From Gymnopilus junonius (Eukaryota; Basidiomycota; Agaricomycetes; Agaricales; Galerinaceae): a stretch of 64,000 bases of DNA. Below are positions 11,711 through 21,948 of the stretch, piece after piece (position 1 is the stretch's first letter; every line of letters starts with the position of its first letter). The stretch is from contig JADNYJ010000156.1 in NCBI GenBank assembly GCA_015501075.1, forward strand, positions 26,877-90,876. The letters are read 5' to 3'. The translations under genes were made by a program, and so were the position numbers. The notes below the pieces were generated by a model, which was not told the DNA's origin, made no database searches, and saw nothing but the letters and a program-made list of their open reading frames with translations.

Positions 11711-12480
11711 ATCATCGTGGATGACCCCTTTGAGGGAAACATACCTTTGAATTTATCCCAATGAGCCTGAACCAGCAGCAGGACCATGATGAAATCCAAA
11801 TCACAAGCGCCCAGCTCGAACTCATGCAGAATTCGGAGAATATGGTTTACATCCCTTTTATCAGGGCAGCTGAAGTCTAAAGAAAGGGAAAAGTGAATAA
11901 TTTGAAGAGGGCAAGGTGATATCGAGGCAAATGGTGAGACCAATCGTCCTGGTCAGCGGGGAATGATGTTAAAGCTCAATGTCATTGCGGTGGAACTTGC
12001 CTTACCTGCTGCCATATTCACCCAATATATATCTTTGCAGCTGACATAAGGCTTGTGAGCGACTATTGATGCATGGTGAGCTGGTGTCAGTGGGCTGGTG
12101 GTTTGCGATTGGGGGATATGTTACAGTTTAATGCAAGAAGAAGAGGGAATGGGATGTGTGTAAGTCAAGAGATAAAATCTCTCGTATTCAAGTTTCAACG
12201 TTTCAACTCCGTTCGTATCGATCCGCCGGAATATTGCGCTGGGATGGATGCCCCGGTCCCCACCAAGGTATCTTCTTCATTTCTATTTTTCCTTTTTTAT
12301 TCCATGGTCTTGTACTATTTGTTTTCTTGTTTCTTTTCTATCCATTTTCCCTCTAGCTCGGCCTTTTTTTTTGAATACATTGCTTTCCTGCTCCTGTATT
12401 AATGACTTGAAAAGAAAATTGGGCTGCACCTTTACTTCACCTCATTAATAGGCCTCTTAATTAATTCAGGATTAACTCTC
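11711..12480. other. Region without a recognised gene
   Basis: Holds a 40-codon plus-strand open frame at 11761-11880 (Gln-rich start) and an unremarkable frame at 12073-12402 rich in Phe/Leu. Neither shows splice, motif or paralog support. Confidence 0.35.
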
Positions 12481-12494
12481 CTATATATATTTAA
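12481..12494 (+). promoter_or_regulatory. TATA-type promoter element
   Basis: CTATATATATTTAAG about 100 bases before the start codon at 12590, the expected range for a basidiomycete TATA box with a short leader. Confidence 0.45.
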
Positions 12495-12589
12495 GTGGAG
12501 GGAGATTATGCACTGAAAGTCTGAATCCTTGCTCCTTTCCGCAGAACTACGTGTACATCTACACCACATGTTCATATATTACACCAATA

Positions 12590-12997
12590 ATGTCGAATGC
12601 AATCCCACTGCCTCAAAAGATCGATTCACACGGTGAGTAAATGCACGAATACTTACATACATAGTATCGCACTTGAATAAAAATAACCGGCCGTCCAAGA
12701 TGAGATCTACTGCTATGGATTCCCATACAAATCCAACATCGAACTCTACCGCCGAGTTATACCACCATCCCAGAAATTGCCGGCGCAGTATGCAAACTCG
12801 AAACAACAACTGGCGTGAAGATGTCCATAGTGGAAGTGTACTGCATGACAGAGGACTCGGGAGACACCCCGGATGCGCTGTCCATGCTGGTGGGTTGGTT
12901 TGAGGAGTGGGTGTGCGGGGATGGGATGCTCGGATTTTTTGTATCCCCTCTGCTTTATTATTATTTTGGCATACTAGGACCCATAGATGAAGACTAA
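12590..12997 (+). CDS. Small unknown protein (probable single frame break)
   Basis: Exon 1 (12590-12632) ends in phase 1 at a GTGAGT donor. The acceptor CCAAG before 12700 restores an open frame (DEIYCYGFPYKS...). Near 12760-12772 coding character moves to the next frame (PEIAGAVCKLE..., MSIVEVYCMTED..., LVGWFEEWV) and runs to 12997. Restoring one base gives 113 codons. No known family is recognised. A second, decayed copy of its 5' end (same MxNAI.P start) lies at about 13088. Alternatively the protein ends at the first-frame stop near 12810. Confidence 0.4.
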
Positions 12998-13019
12998 CAA
13001 TCATTTAATAACACACATC

Positions 13020-13140
13020 TAAATCCGTTCGCTTATATATGTGGATGGAATCATGCCTGAGACATCTTCCTACCACACGTCGAGTATGTTGAATGCAATC
13101 CTACCCCCTCCTCAAATGAATTCTGATGGCGAGAGCATGT
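13020..13140 (+). repeat. Partial copy of the 12.5-12.63 kb 5' region
   Basis: ATGTTGAATGCAATCC at 13088 and about 60 upstream bases repeat the leader and first exon of the small gene at 12590. No downstream exon follows, so this looks like a broken duplicate. Confidence 0.5.
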
Positions 13141-13544
13141 GCTACCATCGTGAAGACCAAGAGTGAATAGCTGAAGGCTAGAGTGGTGTTTGGTTTAGAA
13201 GAAATATATTTATATGGATTCACCTTCGAGTCTGACGGCCTTATAAACCTGAATATAAGAGTCGCATCGCCCTTTACGTTTAAAGCTGAGATAATGGTAG
13301 CAGGGTGAGAGCTGTTCAGGGCATTGCACAATATGGAGCCGATATCTTTCGCTGGCTGGGTGAGCTGATGCAGACATGCCGACCGTAAACTCCGAGCGAT
13401 GTAAATTCAAACTCCGTCACTCCGATCCCTCTCGAGCTGGACGGCCGACCATCATCGCCTCATTAGATCCACAGTTCCCCCTCCTCCTAGGCTGCGGCCA
13501 CTTCTCGTACTCCTCTATCCACATCCACAAGAGTGCATCCCGCC
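13141..13544. other. Promoter region of EXO70
   Basis: About 150 bases before the EXO70 start (CGATCCCTCTCGAGCTGG..., GGCTGCGGCCACTT) are shared with the decayed copy at 8170-8300, so the promoter was included in the duplication. Confidence 0.5.
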
Positions 13545-15975
13545 ATGGACGACGAAACCGCCGAAATTGAGCTCGTAAGCCTCCCAAACCCAATCATCAC
13601 CCCTTCCATCTCTAACTTCCTGTCCTATGCACCCAGCTCCAACAAAACCTGAGCAAAACGCGCCATATATCCAAGAAGATGACGAGTACGCCTGCTGCTC
13701 TCTCCCATCCTCAGCTTACCCGCCCCCGAGCTTTGCTCACTTCTGACTGCAAGCCATCCTCGACAGTTTCGATACCCGCTTGGCCAAGCTTGAAAAGAGC
13801 ATTCTGCCACTGTACACCGCAGCGCAGCTGTTGAATAAGAGGAGACACAGTGAGTGGTTGTGCTGGATTTTGTGTGTTGTGGTTGGAAAGGAAAGGAATT
13901 CGTAGATATTGATCTGACGTTGGCGAGGATTGAGGACCTGTCGGGTACACAGCAGGATTTGGCGGCTGATGAGTCTCTGATTCTACGAGGGTGCGTTTGA
14001 ATGTGGTGATTATCTAAATTTGTATCCTAATGGCGTATGAAGGCCTCAGCCTGGCCAGATTAGCTTGTACAGAGAAGCACTAGAGCGGCTCAATACTAGC
14101 ATTGTGTTTAATTCGTCCGACATCGACCTAGTAGCAACAGTAAGCGCTCTTCATCTTTTTTTACTCTATCTCTTCACTTTATACCTCACGCTTCTCCTAG
14201 GCCCGCCTCGTCGAAGCCGGCGCCAAAAAGCTGACGCAGCTCTACACCACCCTCGCCGCCGAAGGCTCCTCCGGTCTCACCCCCGCCCCCGGCTCAACCA
14301 TGCTCACCTCCTTCCCCGCCTCACTCCTGCCCACCCTCTCTCCAATCGTCTCTTTCCTCCGCACGCTCCCCATACCCAGCACACACCCCTCACACCCGGC
14401 CGCCCCCGTCATCCTCGCCACCCTTCGGGAGGCGCAGACAGGGTACGCTGATATGCGGGGGAACTGGAGCGTCAAGTGTTTGGAGGGCCAGGGCAAGCGG
14501 CTCGTGGCGCGAGCGGAGACGGTGGATCCGCTGCTGACGGGGAGGGAGTTCACGGAGTGGGTGAAATGATGCTGGGCACGGCGGAGGAGGAGTATAAGCT
14601 CTTACTGGAGCTATCGCCGCTCCCTGCCCCGCTGGTGTTAGCATCGTCGTATGCCGCGCTTCTCGCGCCCATTCTCAAGTTATTCAACACGGTCCTCACT
14701 CAACTCATAGCACTCATCAGGAAGTCGCTGCATAAATACAACTTCCTCGCACTGTCCGCATATCAGGGGTTGTTGTCCCTCCAAGGACACTGGGAGCAGG
14801 TACTTTCGCGGCGCGGGCCGGATGTGGGGGAGAAGAATGAGTTGAAGGACGGGTTGCAGAGTCTCAGAGCGATTTGCTTGCGGAGCTTCCCAGAGTTCCT
14901 GGCGGACGTCAAGTTGGGCGCGATGGCGAAGGGTGGCTCGGATACGAGTGTTAAAGTGGTGGACTTCGTGCTTTCGGTTAGTGTTTTTTTTTTGGCTTCC
15001 CAGTGACTATATGCGCGTGTGCTAATGGTGATTTTCTTTGTTTTAGACTGTGGCATACATTGAGAGAATCCCTCAAGTCCAGAGTGCGGTCGAGTCGGCC
15101 TTGTATGCGCTTGGAGATGGGAATTGGAAGATGGGCGAGGGTGTTCAAGTCGGCACGAACAAGAACAAGGAGGAAGACGATGGAAATATCGTCGAGCATT
15201 TCGTTCGTAAGTCGTCATTCATTTTTATTACCATCATCATTATTATTTTTTCCTCATCCTGTTTCAACTTCAGATGACATCATCTCAACATGCATCAACT
15301 CCCTCAAAGACCTCGCGGACCGCACGCCGCACGCCATTCAACTCGACCTTCCTCCTCAACAACATTCCCACCTCCGCACACACCTCCTCTCCCCCTCCTC
15401 CCCCGCCTCCAGCACGCACCTCCTCTCCCCCCGACCACCGAACTCCTCACATCCTCCTTCCGCACCGCCAAAGCCGGGTACTTTGACGCCAACTTCGCCT
15501 CCCTCCTGCAAACTATCACCGACGACCCCAAGGAAAGGATAAAGGGGGCGCGTTCGGTGTGGGCGGGGGCGGTGCCAAGGCGCAGGCCAAGGAGAAGTTT
15601 ACGAGGTTCTTTGATGTGCTGGAGGAGGTGGTGGAGAGGCATCGGTTTGCGAGGGTGTTGGAGGAGGAGGAGGAGAGGAGGGGGAGGGGGGAGATGGGGG
15701 ATGAGATTGTGATGCTTGTTGTGCCGAGTTTTGCGAGGTTTGTGCAGAAGCAGAAGGATAAGGAGTTTAGTAAGAGTGAGTGTGTTTTTTTTTCTTTTTT
15801 TGTTTAGTGTTGAATGGCGCGCTGATGGTTGATTTTTCCTATAGATCCTCAGAAATGTAGGCAGCATGCATTTCAGTCTCTCGCGTCTCATCACATACTG
15901 ACTCTTTCATTCCTTTTCAGATATCAAGATGTCCCCGAAGACGTTGAATCTCAACTACGAAGTCTGTTCAGATGA
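13545..15975 (+). CDS. EXO70: Exo70, exocyst complex subunit (frame breaks)
   Basis: Exo70 tethers secretory vesicles at the plasma membrane through PI(4,5)P2 and Rho GTPases. Ten exons: 13545-13574, 13637-13685, 13754-13849, 13906-13990, 14043-14139, 14201-14976, 15047-15206, 15274-15775, 15845-15856, 15921-15975. Family landmarks include ILDSFDTRLAKLEKSI, GQISLYREALERLN, SFPASLL..LSPI, YNFLALSAYQGL, SFPEFLADVK, FRTAKAGYFDANF, KEKFTRFFDVLEEVVERH and a C-terminus reading DVESQLRSLFR. Expected length is about 620 aa. As written the frame breaks near 14565 (AAA), 15340, 15357, 15430 (C6 run), 15532 and 15935. Most fit one missing base, so either the consensus is faulty or the gene is recently dead. 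Few substitutions disturb the motifs, which favours error. A truncated paralog lies at 8195. Confidence 0.85.
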
Positions 15976-16329
15976 TTCGGCTGATGGCGCTCTTCTGGCT
16001 CTTTGGCTCTCTCTCTGACCTTCTCTTCTCTTCTTCACGTACCATGTCTACATGACGCTATACCCCCGATTTCAGTTGCGTTTTCTTTTTGGGATATATT
16101 TATTTTCCTTTTTCCTTTTTCTTTATGGGAAATATACCATTTTTCACCTCGTTATTCCCACTCGCTTACTGCTTGAGGTCTAGCTCTGACTCGAGCAGAT
16201 CCTGATATTTTCAACCCGCCATGTTGAGGGGATCGCCCTGAATTCTATTAGGTTTGGAAATGGCTGTTTGAATGACCTTGAGATTCAGCGCATTGGAATT
16301 ACTATATACAATAGATCATTCCGAAGTTT
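15976..16329. other. 3' flank of EXO70
   Basis: T-rich UTR-like sequence; nothing else recognised. Confidence 0.4.
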
Positions 16330-16863
16330 CTACAGAAACGAAAGGTAGAATTGCGTAGTGGCCGAGGCCCGAAAAGAATATTCAACTTCAATCCGTGACC
16401 GTTGTGCCGCTACACTCATCATACCTGAATCGTGGATCAGGTATAGTTCGAAATGGTGCATTTTCCACGCCATGGACTGCAACCATTTTCTAACCTTATG
16501 GTCGTCTTCATTCTCTACGAATTCAGGGCAGTCCTTCAGTTTCACTATTGTGCGTTGCCTGACCTCGTACAGATCAAGCTCCCGCCTACAGCCACTTCGT
16601 CAGGGTCTTTCTTCTGCGATCCACGGGATACGCAACGGCCAAGCAAAAATACTTTTGATGCCCCTCTGCTGTAGGTCTGCATTTAGGACCCATACATCCC
16701 CATCATCTATATGAAGGCCACGGTGTGTCCCGAGCGTTTTTAGCTCGTCGTGGCTCAGGAGGTAACCACCGATGACGTGGATATTTACTGGGAACCTTGT
16801 TGTTTTCGAGCTCGGATCCTGAAAATGGGATGTAAGGTCGTTTTTATTGTCAGATATAATCAA
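16330..16863 (-). pseudogene. Remnant of the VAGGYYL/acidic-repeat family
   Basis: Minus-strand translation VIGGYLLSHDEL..., LQQRGIKSI..., then ...KDCPEFVENEDDHKVRKWLQSMAW... follows the protein at 21250 (VAGGYYLTRDQV..., IERKGFQDV..., ...LSDVEPF.ENDHDRAVKAQMASL). An in-frame TGA at 16600-16602 interrupts it in mid-domain and the acidic tail is missing. Function of the family is unknown. It could instead be two short spliced exons, but no good splice sites flank the stop. Confidence 0.6.
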
Positions 16864-17692
16864 ATAACCCTACACACCTCTTCTTTAAGGAAGCCCCACC
16901 GTACCAATCTGGCATGCAGACTAGGAACACACCCGCGAAAATATTTGAACCCACCAGTTGAGTAAGACCGATCATTTGTGCAGCGCCATTTAGGAATACC
17001 GAACACTTCCTCAAAAGACAATCTCCGGAAACAATCTGTCTCTAGACAGATCTTCGAGACGGTCCTTCAAATTTGAAAAATAACGGATGGCCATGGAGGA
17101 AGCGAGATGGCTACAATTAAGCAACAGAAGCCTGTAAGGCTACTCCGATGTATAGACGTGGAATTCACTCACCCACAATCTAAGATTATAAAAGGATAAG
17201 AATTGATGAAGCGTATCGCTTTGAGGTCCAGGAGACGTTTAGAATGGGTTGAAACTGGTGATGCCTTTATAATAGCCTCCAAGTGTATCTGACCCATTAT
17301 GGGCCTAACGGGTCTTGTAGTTGCTTAAGCTTTTGAAATTACGGTTAATGGAAGACAAATCCAAATCCATCTTGTTGAAATGGACGTTTGAGGATCCCAT
17401 TTTTGTGCCGGAAAATAAGCTGTTGGTAGAAGGAAGAAAGTGTGCGACGTTGTTGGCACCATTAAGTCCCTTTAGCGTACCCTTTAGGATGTTTTCCTTG
17501 TCAAAGCATTTTATGATGAGTCATGCCGCCTGTTCTTAGTATGTTGGAATGGAAGCGAGGCATCCAAAAGTTCCAACGAAAATATAAAGTCCAACGCTGA
17601 CCGACATCGGATTCTTCGAACTCCATGGTACTTCATCTCTCTATTACAAGTTTTCGTAAGTGAGCCTGCATTGGAACGTCTTATAACCGACG
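16864..17692. other. No gene recognised
   Basis: A short open frame at 17321-17539 (+) shows no motif. A possible first exon for the next gene starts at about 17624 with a GTAAGT donor at 17656, but the phase does not fit. Confidence 0.35.
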
Positions 17693-18430
17693 TTGCTAAC
17701 CTCCGTTAATCAGATCCTGACCGAAATCGATTGTAAGAGGAGCACCCGCACCATGTATCCTTTGGTATTACAAGAACGCCTGCAGAATTTGTTGGCGAAG
17801 GGTGTAGAAGTTCGATACGAGAACAGCTTTTACCCGCTCTATACCGGAATTCTATCCTATCTCTTCCCCGCCACGCACAATTTGAAGTACATGATACATC
17901 ATCAGGTGCCGCTTCAGAAATCCATAGAGGACGTGTCGTCGATTTATCTCCCAGAAGGAGAAAACAGACACCCTGGTTCAATCAGGCAATCGGCGCGCAT
18001 TCAACAAGCAGCTCTGGACGAATCAAATGCAGCCAAAACAATAAAGCCGCAGGGTCATCGTCTCAACGTCTCCCAAGATTCTTTTAATGATGATGTCATG
18101 TCGCGGAAAGAAGGGGGACGATCAGAGACCCAGTTCCCGGACATTCTCCTATCGGAAGGATCGGTGCTTCTAAAGGGAAATATGATACTGGCCATGCTTG
18201 AGATTAAGCTCTTGGAGGCATCCGAGAAAGCGAGCATGCAACAATTTATCAGATACCTCGATTTATTGGAGACGAAGAATTTATATGAAAATTTCCTCGG
18301 TTTTCTGTGCATTGGACCTACAACGCACGTGTACAAGCGTAAAAGCGATGGCTGGCACAAAATTGATGAAGTTGATTCAGGTAGACAGCGTTTCTGGCAG
18401 TACCTTGCCGGGTTAAAGAGACAAAATTAA
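17693..18430 (+). CDS. Orphan protein with PD-(D/E)XK nuclease-like signature, paralog 1
   Basis: Single open frame of 245 codons; alternative starts are 17693 and the better-aligned Met at 17753. The C-terminal half carries P149-D150, a hydrophobic strand ending in E170-I-K172, and a following helix with Q184...Y188. That order (D, then E-x-K, then Q/Y helix) is the classical arrangement of PD-(D/E)XK phosphodiesterases. The paralog at 18989-19594 keeps the same Asp-to-Glu spacing (20 residues), the upstream ENS(F/Y)YP..G.L...FP motif and the SxDSFxD(D/E)V motif. Nuclease activity is inferred from motif order only; it may be an inactive or binding domain. The two genes point toward each other across 560 bases. 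Confidence 0.62.
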   Translation: MLTSVNQILTEIDCKRSTRTMYPLVLQERLQNLLAKGVEVRYENSFYPLYTGILSYLFPATHNLKYMIHHQVPLQKSIEDVSSIYLPEGENRHPGSIRQSARIQQAALDESNAAKTIKPQGHRLNVSQDSFNDDVMSRKEGGRSETQFPDILLSEGSVLLKGNMILAMLEIKLLEASEKASMQQFIRYLDLLETKNLYENFLGFLCIGPTTHVYKRKSDGWHKIDEVDSGRQRFWQYLAGLKRQN

Positions 18431-18988
18431 ACATCGAAGATTTTGCCCTATTTGTGTACATATGACTTACATATGAATTGATTGATCATGTAGACAATTT
18501 TCTTCTGCTATCCTCATCAATATAATAGCCCTGACGAGCATGACACCTACTGGCGGAAATCCAATTTTTTGATCATATGTACTAAAATCACCGTAAAGCC
18601 ATACACCCGATGAACGCACTAGAATATTCCGACCACCTCGTTTACGGAGCTTGACTAGACCAGGTCGGCAAGCGCTTAATTTCCAATTTTAGATATTCTT
18701 TCTACACTCCATTACATATCCCTTCCTCCATAGCTATTTAATTATTTCTCTTCATTCCTTGCATATAGATATTTCGTTCAGCTTCTTAAAGCCTTCTTTA
18801 GCTCTATTTTAGCATGCTAAAAAGGCTATTTGTCATGTCAGTTACATAGTGGTGAGGGTCCCTGACTGCAAGAGATGATGTGTTTTTCATTTTGAATGTT
18901 ATTGTTGGGTTCTTTATTCTGCAATCTCCTACTTATTCGTACATGTTGGTTTGACGTCTTCGAAGCAATCGGAACAATAAGCACTACA
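18431..18988. other. Spacer between the convergent paralogs
   Basis: AT-rich, short T/C runs; no coding signal. Confidence 0.5.
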
Positions 18989-19594
18989 CTACGCATGACT
19001 TGCGAGGTCCATAAGGATGTTCCAAAAGGGTCTCCCACACGTCTCGATGGCTCCTGCTTGCTTGGCCCATTCTTTTGCCGGACCTGGTCGACGCTTCCAT
19101 ACTGAAGTCTCACCTCCTGTGCACAGCAAGGTGGTAGCGATAGGCGATTGTCTCTTCGTTTTCATAGATGCCTGATATCCTTTAACTTGCTTTTCATATA
19201 CCGGAAGTTCTTCTGGGTCAGGAGATGTTTTAATCTCTACCAAGCATACTATCGTATCGTTTGTCAGATTTGACGTAAACTCGGCGACAATGTAGTCAGG
19301 AATTAGAAGTTGTGCCTCGATGCTTCTTCCGTAAAGGGTCTTTTCAGGAAGAACCTCATCTCCGAAGGAGTCTACGGATGTGTGGGGATGATGCCCTCGA
19401 TGATTAGAAACGGAATCACGAAGGATGCACTGCGGTTTTACGAGAAAGCCATTTTCCACGGGAAATGCTGTAGTTAACATCCCACATATTATGGGGTAAT
19501 ACGAGTTTTCAAATCGAGGCGGGTCTGCAACACGATTGGCAAGCCTTTCTCGTAACCATCCGAGTGCCTGGAACAACGCTGCTGAATTCATCAC
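18989..19594 (-). CDS. Orphan protein with PD-(D/E)XK nuclease-like signature, paralog 2
   Basis: 201 codons, uninterrupted, starting at a double Met. Motifs: FENSYYPIICGML..FP (residues about 28-45), SVDSFGDEVL (73-82), P99-D100-Y-I-V, LVE120-IK122, then Q136...Y140, ending in a W-rich tail. Layout and spacing match the paralog at 17693, although overall identity is low, so the two have diverged for a long time while keeping the candidate active-site residues. Upstream (19595-19889) no second exon is obvious. Function unknown; a nuclease-like fold is a proposal. Confidence 0.6.
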   Translation of the reverse strand: MMNSAALFQALGWLRERLANRVADPPRFENSYYPIICGMLTTAFPVENGFLVKPQCILRDSVSNHRGHHPHTSVDSFGDEVLPEKTLYGRSIEAQLLIPDYIVAEFTSNLTNDTIVCLVEIKTSPDPEELPVYEKQVKGYQASMKTKRQSPIATTLLCTGGETSVWKRRPGPAKEWAKQAGAIETCGRPFWNILMDLASHA

Positions 19595-19889
19595 AATGGG
19601 TTAATCTGATTAACATGTTGAATCAGGTAACAGAAATTCGTCGATCATCGAAGGTAACACACCTGAAAGTAAATATCAGTCGTTGTTATCGCTGGAATAA
19701 TCTTCTGGAGTGCGATACCGAGATGCACATGGATTTAGCTCCATTATATATAGTATGCTGGAGGTCCTAAATAAGGTATCTTGACTGCATCTTAAAGGGC
19801 ATCCACATGATGGGATGTACAAGTGCGAAAAAGTTATGTAACAAGCGTCCATTTCCTGAATCGCTTTGACATTTTCTGAGGCCATCAGT
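19595..19889. other. Spacer upstream of paralog 2
   Basis: Nothing recognised; it ends where the TIR element begins. Confidence 0.4.
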
Positions 19890-19983
19890 CGTGTTCCAAG
19901 AGATCCGGCCAGGGGGCCTTCAGCCGAGCAACCGGTAATATCAGGTCACCCCGAGGGGGTCGTGAGAACCTAACTTTTTAGGA
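19890..19983 (+). repeat. Left terminal inverted repeat
   Basis: Pairs with 20739-20830. Contains ACCCCGAGGGGGT, itself nearly palindromic. Confidence 0.7.
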
Positions 19984-20145
19984 AGGGGGCCTACGGTCAG
20001 TCACATCTGGTCACCAGCCTCGCGCTGGCCCGTCAATTTAGCCGATCGCTGGCTATCATGCTGTGTGCTCCTGCTCTCCCTCTCATTCGTACTTCAATAT
20101 CTCCGCTGAAATCAATGTTCTATTCTATTTTTTCATTTACTTTAC

Positions 20146-20514
20146 TTATTCTTTTCTTCTCTTCCTATCTGGCTCAACAACGGACAATGTCTCAGCCCTT
20201 CCTCTCTTTGTAGAGGGCTCGTTCATCAGCGCAGCTATATCATCACTTCCGGGCAACTCATCTTCTTCTCGGTAAGCCATCGTGACCTTTCCTTCAATTC
20301 CGAGCCTCTGTTCCTCCAACCGGGAAACAAACATGTCGATTAGCATCTCTGGAGGAATCAGCGGCAACTTATATGTGCCGGGGAGATCTTTAGCAGGTTC
20401 TGCGTGCTCAGTGAGCAAGTGTACGATGGCGGAATACTTCCAAATAGTGCGTGGCTCGCCGGAAATGGAAGGAGGGCAAAAGCGGCAGTGGATTGGTACG
20501 TTCGTGCATGGCAT
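20146..20514 (-). pseudogene. Transposon-borne zinc-finger protein fragment
   Basis: A 122-codon frame inside the TIR element: HCRFC...IWKYSAIVHLLTEH (C-x2-C...H, with a WKY spacer), IPPEML, and a basic KRGR...RKRRK tail resembling a nuclear localisation signal. Similar C-x2-C...WKY...H modules occur in fungal transposon-related proteins, from general knowledge. The absence of any catalytic domain suggests an internally deleted copy. Possibly DNA binding. Confidence 0.5.
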
Positions 20515-20738
20515 ACTCTTTGGACAGCTGGTACGGCCTTCGTCATCTCAGAGTTGCAGGATGTGGGTTATGGGACACAAATTTCATTACCACAAAAGAT
20601 GGGCATAAATTTACGCAGCCTATTGTTGGCTAAATACAGTGTTTATGAGCGTAGGATCTGGCAAGCGTCGTGGACGTCCTGCGCAGGCTCCGCTTATCTT
20701 ATCGATCGGCTGATGAATGAGTGACACTGGAGTGACAT

Positions 20739-20830
20739 CCTAAAAAGTCAGTTTCTCACACCCCCTCGGGGTGGGCTGATATCATGGAATGTTCGGTTGA
20801 TGGCCCCTTGGATCCGGCGTCCTTGATCCA
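20739..20830 (-). repeat. Right terminal inverted repeat
   Basis: Pairs with 19890-19983. Includes the palindrome CACCCCCTCGGGGTG at 20759. Confidence 0.7.
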
Positions 20831-21095
20831 AGAAAATCCAACAAGGGCTTCAGCAATCATTTTGATGGTAAATGGAATGGAAGGGACTTTCATTATCGGG
20901 TATTTTTCCCTTGTAACTTGTTGGGGCTAACGATTGTGAAAAAGTGCTCCTGTTGGACCTTTCAGACTTCCTTTTGCATGCATCAATATCACACCGAGAT
21001 ACAAGTTTATTGAAACTACCCCTTGAGTAAGTGTTGCGAAGCTAGAAGGCATGACCCCGCCCACACTTTACGTCATCACAATAGGGTCGCCAGCC

Positions 21096-21102
21096 TATAA
21101 AG
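21096..21102 (+). promoter_or_regulatory. TATA box (TATAAAG)
   Basis: TATAAAG about 110-150 bases upstream of the two candidate start codons (21211, 21250) of the next gene. Confidence 0.5.
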
Positions 21103-21249
21103 AAGGACCACGTCCACTGTCTTCCCTTAGCGTCCAACTTCCCAGCATCTGTTGCTTAAGACTCCAAGTACGAAATTCCTGGTCAGTCGATTTCTTTTTG
21201 TGCCGTTGTGATGCGCAGCACGCTGATATCAATACTTCCAAGTAATATT

Positions 21250-21843
21250 ATGGTCCAAGTAGCCGGAGGATATTATCTCACCAGAGATCAGGTTAGGGAG
21301 TACGCCAAGAGGGAGAACGTTAACCTCCAAGCCGTGGTCAATCAGCCCGATATATTTAATCTGCTCGCAATCGAGCGGAGCATCGAAAGAAAGGGTTTCC
21401 AGGATGTCAAAGTCATAGGCATCTGGTATCCGCGAGGGAGCCTGCGGAAGTTTGATGCCCAGGAGCCGACGGACGCCTTTTTACTGGTAACGCGGTGGCG
21501 GACCGATTATAGGGATATCGCATTATTGAGTGATGTTGAGCCTTTTGAAGAGAACGATCACGATCGTGCTGTGAAGGCTCAGATGGCTTCGCTGGGAATT
21601 ACCGATACCAAATTTATCACTGTACCTGATCCTGACCATGAATTTAGTGAGATGGGGGGATATGTGAGCGACGATAATGACGACGACGAGCAGGATGGGA
21701 GTAACGCTGTATCGTCTGACGTCATACATGCGAAGGCTCAGATGGCGGCACTGCGGATTACCGACAATGAAGTCGATGAGAAAGGGGAAGATGAGGAGGA
21801 GCTGGATGAAAATGAGGCACGGTCGTCTGATATCCAAGATTAA
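21250..21843 (+). CDS. Unknown protein with acidic internal repeats
   Basis: Intron-free frame. The start at 21250 (MVQVAGGYYLTRDQV) is preferred because homology to the 16.3-16.86 kb remnant begins there; 21211 is in frame. An N-terminal about 110-residue globular part (VAGGYYLTRDQ..., IERKGFQDVKVIGIWYPRG...) is followed by two repeat units beginning KAQMA(S/A)L(G/R)IT, the first with FITVPDPDHEF and a run of Asp/Glu (VSDDNDDDEQD), ending in a very acidic tail. A third unit lies 3' at 21949-22182. No known domain. Could be a nuclear or chaperone-like acidic protein, but that is only a guess. Confidence 0.6.
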   Translation: MVQVAGGYYLTRDQVREYAKRENVNLQAVVNQPDIFNLLAIERSIERKGFQDVKVIGIWYPRGSLRKFDAQEPTDAFLLVTRWRTDYRDIALLSDVEPFEENDHDRAVKAQMASLGITDTKFITVPDPDHEFSEMGGYVSDDNDDDEQDGSNAVSSDVIHAKAQMAALRITDNEVDEKGEDEEELDENEARSSDIQD

Positions 21844-21948
21844 TTCAGTAGGTATATGCTAGAGTATAAGGCAGTTCACGTCTTTCAATGGCCATGGTTG
21901 AATAACCTAAGCAAGAGAGTAAGGAAGCTGTAACAGATATAAACGACC

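Larger units (their letters stand above)
19890..20830. mobile_element. Non-autonomous DNA transposon with about 90-bp TIRs
   Basis: The left end (19890-19983) read in reverse complement aligns with the right end (20739-20830): CCTAAAAAGT, TCTCAC, CCCCCTCGGGGTG, CTGATAT, GGCCCC and CCGG blocks occur in the same order, with roughly four in five bases equal. The 940-bp interior contains a minus-strand zinc-finger ORF but no transposase. Target-site duplication could not be fixed because the outermost bases differ. Confidence 0.7.

Noticed and set aside
12073..12402. 109-codon plus-strand frame
   Set aside because: Composition-driven Phe/Leu end, no family, no paralog and no splice support.
14962..15712. 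Several overlapping frames around EXO70 exons 7-8
   Set aside because: Each is a piece of EXO70 in a shifted frame or its antisense shadow.
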